Shown here one piece after another: positions 58,130 through 64,000 of a DNA stretch of 64,000 bases. How positions within the stretch are numbered: position 1 is the stretch's first letter; every line of letters begins with the position of its first letter. Position numbers and translations under genes: made by a program. The stretch spans positions 34,904 to 98,903 of the forward strand of contig JAAEAF010004302.1 in the NCBI GenBank assembly GCA_011037195.1, written 5' to 3'. Source of the stretch: Triatoma infestans. Lineage: Eukaryota > Arthropoda > Insecta > Hemiptera > Reduviidae. The notes beneath the pieces are model-generated. The model had not been told where the DNA came from. It saw only the letters and a list, made by a program, of their open reading frames with translations, and searched no databases.

Positions 58130-59000
58130 AGCAGCTAGACTGAAACCGTGCTAGGTTGGACCATTATGGGAAAAATGAAAGCTGGACTTTCCAATTCTAT
58201 TTCTACCATTAATTTTATGTGCCACAATATATCAGTTAAAGAATTATGGGAACTTAATGTTTTAGGCTTAGAAGACTCTTAAGAAATGCCCATCACATCA
58301 TAACTGAAATCGTGAGATGAGAAAATTGTTAGTAAGGTGGGTGCCGCGTTTGCTGGAACCCGATCAAAAACTGCAACGCGTGATGGTATCGAAACAGTAT
58401 TTGGCTTGCGAGTCCAACCCAACAGACTTTTTGCGGCGGTTGGTTACTGTGGACGAAGCCTGGATCCACCCTTATACGTCCGAGACCAAACAGTAATTGA
58501 AACACTGGACAGATAAGGTGGGACGCTAAAGAACCTTGTTGATAGATTATCTAGAAAAGGGCAGGACGATTAATGCCGAATATTATTCTAACCTTCAGGA
58601 CCAGTTAAACCAAAAAATTAAGGAAATAAGGCCAGGTCTGGCGAAGAAGAAAGTTGTGTTTCATCAGGACAACGCTGAGAGCCACAAAGCTTTCAGTATG
58701 ATGGCTAAAATTCATGAATTGAAGTTTGAAGTTGTGCCGCGTGCATCCTATTCACCATACTTGGCGCCTTCGGATTTCAGCCTCTTCCTAAACCTGAAAA
58801 AATTCCATGCTAGGAAGATTCCTGGATCCAATTCCGAAGTCACTTCAGCGACGAACGCCTATTTTGCAGACTTGGGCAAAAGCGCCTACACAAAAGGAAT
58901 CCGAGCACTGGAGCACCGATCAACGCCTGCTCTAGCGGTTACGTCGCCCCGGACAAACACAAATTGCCGAGAATCTATATGTAAATATGTTTTCTAAGCA
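58130..59000 (+). mobile_element. Mariner transposon remnant (DD34D transposase)
   Basis: Pieces VRWVPRLLEPDQKLQR, then TVDEAWIHPYTSETKQ with the first Asp, interrupted by stops, then HQDNAESHKAF with the second Asp and YSPYLAPSDFSLFLNLKKF with the third, exactly 34 residues between them. Usual mariner text is HDNARPH and YSPDLAPSDYHLF. Frame breaks and premature stops make it a dead copy. Confidence 0.85.
58536..58997 (+). pseudogene. Mariner transposase, C-terminal part
   Basis: 153 open codons with KGRTINAEYYSNLQDQLNQK, the HQDNA block and IRALEHR, which matches GIKALEHRW. The N-terminal DNA-binding part is degraded. Confidence 0.85.
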
Positions 59001-60004
59001 AGTCTATGCATGTTCAAACACAAGCTGAAGCAACGCTCTGCTCGCTATTCTGTTCAGAAAGGTATATGCATGTTCAAACATCGTCCTTTACAAATTTTGC
59101 GTTAATGTTTCAATAATAGTTTAAATATTTTTAGCTTTTAGTCATAAACAATATAAATACGCCAAGCACTGTAAATTTTTAGCGAAAGAAAAAATCGATA
59201 TGTGAAATTTTCTGTTGAGTATTTAACACATCAATATTTTTCTTCCACAGCCAAAATGGCGCCCCGGACAAATGTCAGGGTTACCCATCCCTAAAGTGGG
59301 CGCTGCAACGATACACAGGACCAAGTGTATAATTTACGAGAAGATTTTGTAGAGAAATAAAATGAATTCATGTCATTATTTTTGTTTCTTCCTTGTTAGG
59401 TCGGAAACTTAACCCATGCTCGTGTTTAAAAGAATATAAAACTAGAACTTACCCATGCGGAAATCAATATATAAAGGAAATTTGCTTTTAACGTAGAAAG
59501 TAAGTGTTCGTATTCATTTTTAATAAAATATTAATGAAAAGTTTATTGGCATCCAATATTCATAAAAATCTGCACATCCTCTAATAAATGATTTAATTAA
59601 AGAAGTTGTTTGTTTTCACGAAAGGAAAAGCGTCAATACTTAAAATAGAACACAGTCTGTTTTTATGTTTACATTATTCTTCTTGAGTTACCCATAACTT
59701 CGTAAACATGTACAAATAATACAAACAGAAGTTGTGTTTTCTTTCAAAACTCTTGGAATTACGGATTGAATAAACATCGATAGAAACAATTTGCTCTTTA
59801 TTGGACTGAAAAATATGTATTTTATGTTTGAATGCAGACGAAAGGAGCCCCACTTTAAAGCAATATAAATGTACAAATTAGATAGAATTGTAATGTTTAT
59901 CTCAATAGCACTAAGAGAAAGTAAAAATATATTAACAATAGGTAATCAAAAATAAAATTTGAATCACATAAAATATTTATTCAATAATGTTGAAAGATTA
60001 AGAC

Positions 60005-60180
60005 ATAAAAGGGCGGTTTAGCTCTTTAGTAGCTCACTGGACTTTCTCGCGGAAGCCCTAGTTTAGAGTTTTCATAGATTTTTGACGCCCTAATAGAAGT
60101 TTCCACAGCTCATTATCCGATGATGGCCAGTGCAATGAGAGATATTGCCCGCAGGCCGGCAGTGCACGGAGAAGACTCAA
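60005..60180 (+). mobile_element. Diverged SINE-like copy
   Basis: A-box-like TTTAGCTCTTTAGTAGC at 60018, then CACAGCTCATTATCCGATGA and GCCGGCAGTGCACGGAGAAG, related to the 36225 family. A GA repeat (60178-60195) follows. Confidence 0.5.
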
Positions 60181-60195
60181 AGAGAGAGAGAGAGA
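60178..60195. repeat. GA microsatellite
   Basis: AGAGAGAGAGAGAGAG tract; a similar one lies at 61674-61690. Confidence 0.8.
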
Positions 60196-60313
60196 AAACA
60201 AATATCCAGGATAAGCAAAACATTCAAAAAATAACATAACCATGTGTAAACTGACAATGAAGTTATAAAACATAATGTATATTGATTTTTTAGGTTTCTG
60301 CGGCCATTTTCAT

Positions 60314-60539
60314 GAAAAACACTTGTTTCCATGTTGAGACTGCGCCATTGGTTAGCTAGAAAACGACGAATCACCCATATTGCAATGACCCTCTTCAGGG
60401 CCCTTACACCTTGAAAGCTAAGGGAACAATGCAGCTAAATGTGTAGAGAACTTTAAGAGGCTCATGCAATATGGGCGAAACGTCAGTTTCTAGCAAACCA
60501 CTGACACGGTCTCAACCCGGAAACTCGAAAGTGTTTTTT
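60314..60539. mobile_element. Foldback element of about 226 bp
   Basis: The left half (GAAAAACACTTGTTTCC, GTTGAGACTGCGCCATTGGT, CACCCATATTGCAATGA) is mirrored in the right half with imperfect pairing over about 80 bp to AAGTGTTTTTTA. Almost the whole element is a long hairpin with a short loop. Confidence 0.7.
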
Positions 60540-62090
60540 AATGAAGTATATTATTATTAAAGACTACTAGTTTTAGATTTAAATTTATTACAAACGGTTT
60601 AAATCTTTATCCGTAATAGATTGTTTAGTGAAGAATGAGCAATTATACGCCTAGTTTAATTATATTCTACAGATCGGCAATCTAAAACTGTATTTTAGTC
60701 ATCCAATAACATAAACCAATAAATCTCGAATTCATAGTGTCTTAATGATAGCATATAATTTGTTGATAATTGCAACTGAAAAACATGTATCATTTTATTT
60801 ATGTAAAAGACTTTATTATTTTCAAAATTGAATAGTCCATGTGCTTAGATTTGAGAAAAAAACAACTTTTTTATCTACCACCGGATCGAATTAACTTTAA
60901 TAAGTTATAGTAATAATATTTTTTGATGTGCAATTCTTTTATTTCATTAGGTTTAAAATTTGATTTAACGAATCTAGCTATATAGATGCACGGTTCAAGC
61001 TCGTAATCACCCTTACAACTATTGTTTGGAAATAGCTTCAATTTTCTAGCATTTGGTGGATGAGATTTATCCTTGAAAAAAATTTGGCCCTCGAATTAAT
61101 CGAGTTTGATACTCCTGCCATTTAAATAAATAATAAAATGAGACCGTGGGATGAAAAGAAAAAATTGATCGAGTGTTGCACCTGTGCCAGGATTATGTAG
61201 TTGTGATTTTAAAAGCATTTTGGAATGCAGCGTAGGTTTCTTTTGATAATTAATATCATTAGTTATTCTTCACTATATAGTCTTGTTTGTAGGCCCTATG
61301 CTCAAATTCAGATTATTTACTTTGTAGATATTTTTTTCAGTATAAAGAATATGTAATTCAACTCCGAAATTTATTAAATTTATTGGCAGGAATATTTATA
61401 TGTAAAAGTGTTACATGTGCATAAGTATCCAAAAGAGACTGCGGTGCAAAGCTAAGTGCCCTTGACACTCTTTTCATTGCTAATAACCAACGCAGCAATA
61501 GTTGATCTAAAAAGGATAGTTACTTATGGACTAACTTTTAAAAGACGACTGGCAATTGGCAGACGAACGACCTAAGGTAGGCTATAAATAAAATAAAGAG
61601 GTACTCGTACTTTAAGTTAATACTCACTGCCACCTTAATGTTTATTTTTATTCACAACATTTAAGCACTATCTCAGAGAGAGAGAGAGAAAATACTTATA
61701 TGTTAGTTAATCTTGCCAAGTTAGTAGGGTTCGTTGAAATTCTACCTTTAATTTTTTTCCCCCCTTCCAATTTCTTAATAAATAATTTCTTAGTAATATA
61801 ATTTTTATAACAGATGAATAATCTTAAAAAATTTATGTTTGGCGTGATTCAATTTGTTTAAAATAAGAAAAAACACCAGAACTTAGTATTATTGGATGTG
61901 TAGAGGAACTAGTTATAAAGTCAAATCCATGCGACTTGAACATTTATTGTAATTCCCTTTCTTAACTGAACGAGGTGTGAGCGACTGTGAGCTAGAGTTT
62001 GCGTTTGCTTTGAATGAGGCTAAAACCCATATAGCTTATTAACTATTTATTGCTTTCATTATCATTAAATTTATACGTTTGTTTTCAGTG
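60540..62090. other. AT-rich DNA without recognisable features
   Basis: Nothing beyond a GA repeat at 61674-61690. Confidence 0.4.
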
Positions 62091-62235
62091 ATGGACACAC
62101 ACACACACACACAAAAGACCAACTTCTAAACATCACTTTTTCGGTTTCAAGGGTTTTTAGTGAAAACTCAATTTAGAAAATTTGACACGATCGCACTTCT
62201 TTCTCTTACCTAGGTAGGAGTAAGAGAAAATAAAA
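62091..62235 (+). repeat. HINE-like repeat, 3' end fragment
   Basis: CA repeat 62096-62113, AACATCACTTTTTCGG, GTGAAAACTCAATTTAG and the hairpin terminus TAGGAGTAAGAGAAA. Confidence 0.6.
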
Positions 62236-62689
62236 ATCCAGTATGAATAGAAATCTTAATCAACATTTGATATTCAGATCGAGTTGGTTTAACAATAAAC
62301 CAGGGAGACCGCTACTTCAAGAATTACTTCATCTCAGCCCAACATTTTCATTAACCTAACATCATTCAAATGCATTTGGTCTTGCACAGATCATCGTTTA
62401 CTTTATTTTAGCGAATCCTTAGAAACTCATCACTTACACACTCACAAATTCACTATGTAGGGCAACTTGTATATTTATCGATCTACTGAAATCTAAGATA
62501 ATCGATGTAGTTGGGGATTTCCTTCGAGTAATGCCAAGCAAGTTACTCAAAAGTTTCAGTAAAGTTAGGTTACCCATGAGTACCATGTAATAGAATTATT
62601 GTTTTTTAATCTTTTGCAGTTTCATTGTATATAGGTTGATTTTAAACTTGATATATTTACTACCCTTATGTGGGTCCACGCTATCACTT

Positions 62690-62845
62690 TATTTTGAAAT
62701 ATTTTTCCGGGAAAATTCATCAAGTTATAGTTCCGAATTTGAATGCCAATTGAAAATTGAAAAATTTAGTAAAAGAAAATCTTCCTCTTGCGATCGAGTC
62801 AAATTTTCGAAAGCGCGTTTTCACGGCAAATAAACGTTTTGGGGC
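62690..62845 (-). repeat. HINE-like repeat fragment hit by the Jockey-like element
   Basis: TCAAATTTTCGAAAGCGCG, TTTTCACGGCAAATAAACG, TTTTGGGGC is the reversed 3' block. The poly(T) of the Jockey-like element abuts it. Confidence 0.5.
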
Positions 62846-63090
62846 CCCCCTTTTTTTTTATTTAATTGTAATACCGTACCAACACAAAATGTATTTTGCC
62901 TGTAATGCTGTTGTCTGTAAGATAATGAACTGACGTGTAGAACGTGTGCAGTACCCCATCCAGGGATGGGGCCATGAAGTGGGGCCATGAAATGTAATTA
63001 TGCTAGTTCATACTGTGGTTGAGTGAGGTCTGTCAGTCATTATGAAGTTTGTCTACGGTGGATATAACAAGTCTTGTTGTCATCTCCGTT

Positions 63091-63486
63091 TTAGCCTTCT
63101 TTCAGTAACCAAAGCTGTTCGCAAATTGTTGATGAGAAGATTTGTGTCACCGTTGAGATTGACATGATAGTCAATTGTCTGTCGATGTGCTGCTTGTTGT
63201 ACTGTTTCAGTGTTTGTGTCTTTATATATTGTTTCGTTTGTAACGTAGAAAGGAGATGAAAAGATAGTCCGCAGTGTGCGAGATTGGAATGTCTGCATTT
63301 TTCCAAATGTGTCTGCTTAGCCGCTCCCCAAAGCTGAAGTCCGTATGACCAAAGTGGTTTCAGTAGAGTCTTATAAATTAGGAGTTTATTGTTTGTGTTT
63401 AATGTGGATCTTCTCTTTAGTAATCTATATAACTGTTTGAAACGTAAATTAAGTTCAAGTCTTTTAGTATTTTCATGTGTTGCCAA
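63091..63486 (-). pseudogene. Jockey-like reverse transcriptase, C-terminal part
   Basis: 131 open codons with KLLIYKTLLKPLWSYGLQLW and a C-terminus ending EQLWLLKEG. Confidence 0.8.
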
Positions 63487-63663
63487 GTTAGTCGTTTGTC
63501 CAAGTGCGTCCCTAAATATTGAACTGAGTTACTTAACGGTAATGGTTCGATATTATATTTCACAGGTATATCTTCCGTCTTTTTTAAAGTAAAATGTACT
63601 GTTTTTGTTTTGTTTATATTGAATTTACTTTTCCATGTGATGTTCTATTATGCAAGTAAGTCA

Positions 63664-63796
63664 AATGCTGCCCCAGTATTAATTTGTTAGTTATTATGTC
63701 TGTGTTGGTAACAAGTAGTGCTGTGTCATTAATGCTGCCCCAGTATTAATTTGTTAGTTATTATGTCTGTGTTGGTAACAAGTAGTGCTGTGTCAT
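63664..63796. repeat. 67-bp tandem duplication in the Jockey-like element
   Basis: AATGCTGCCCCAGTATTAAT to GTAGTGCTGTGTCATT is present at 63664-63730 and again at 63731-63796. Confidence 0.9.
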
Positions 63797-63974
63797 CCGC
63801 ATAGGTCGCAGTACCAATATTCGGATGTTCAGGTATGTCATATGTGTAAATATTGTATAGTAGTGGTCCCAGAACACTCCCCTGCGGGACTTCAGCCTCA
63901 ATGGGATGAATGTCAGAGATAACTGTATTTATCCTAACACTGAAGAATCTGTCCTCAAGATAAGATTTTAGCAA
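63729..63974 (-). pseudogene. Jockey-like reverse transcriptase, catalytic part
   Basis: 81 open codons: LKSYLEDRFFSVRIN, QGSVLGPLLYNIY and the YADD box. It is thrown out of frame by the tandem duplication just downstream. Confidence 0.85.
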
Positions 63975-64000
63975 AAGGTAATGAGTGAAAGGTAGAATTC

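Larger units (their letters stand above)
62846..64000 (-). mobile_element. Jockey-like non-LTR retrotransposon, running off the window
   Basis: On the minus strand: reverse transcriptase with VPQGSVLGPLLYNIYTYDIP and TATYADDTALLVTNT, then LNLRFKQLYRLLKRRSTL and LLKPLWSYGLQLWGAAKQT, the C-terminal region typical of Jockey/BS/X elements, then an untranslated tail and a poly(A) (plus-strand T run at 62851). Frames are broken, partly by a 67-bp tandem duplication at 63664-63796. Confidence 0.85.

Overview
The window looks like insect nuclear DNA, most likely from a large, repeat-rich genome. It is AT-rich, its genes are split by long introns with GT-AG splice sites, and it carries many decayed transposable elements. 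A hemipteran such as a planthopper is plausible from the style of the repeats, but that is a weak guess. No bacterial, viral, rRNA or tRNA gene was seen.

Only two host genes can be supported, and both belong to the SERAC1 family (alpha/beta-hydrolase, serine lipase-like, mitochondria/ER). I assembled them exon by exon from splice sites and reading phase. On the plus strand (20470-33059) nine exons give a complete 412-residue SERAC1-like protein with one membrane segment and the lipase domain, but no ARM-repeat region. On the minus strand (56386-37500) fifteen exons give a 705-residue full-length SERAC1 with membrane anchor, ARM-like region and lipase domain. The genes point at each other, with about 4.4 kb between their stop codons. 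Their last four lipase introns match in phase, and two exons match in length (147 and 67 nt), so this is an inverted, tail-to-tail paralogue pair.

Most of the rest is mobile DNA. 650-2591: I-like non-LTR element with RNase H, nested in a dispersed repeat. 9945-10479, 11755-12678, 22384-22816, 38507-39233, 54798-55179 and 60314-60539: non-autonomous elements with terminal inverted repeats. 17720-18080 and 58130-59000: mariner remnants. 29875-31351: Helitron with a Pif1-type helicase, in an intron of the short gene. 46189-48888: RTE-like element in an intron of SERAC1, with a 12-bp target duplication inside a decayed copy of exon 7. 53085-54170: R2-like element with a restriction-like endonuclease. 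62846-64000: Jockey-like element running off the window. At least two tRNA-derived SINE families are present.

The commonest repeat is an unclassified family of about 950 bp (best copies 6850-7820, 43715-44678, 50288-51832, 40240-40960). It has subterminal inverted repeats, a 3' hairpin, a CA microsatellite and a duplicated internal module. This layout resembles Helentron-associated (HINE/DINE-like) elements.
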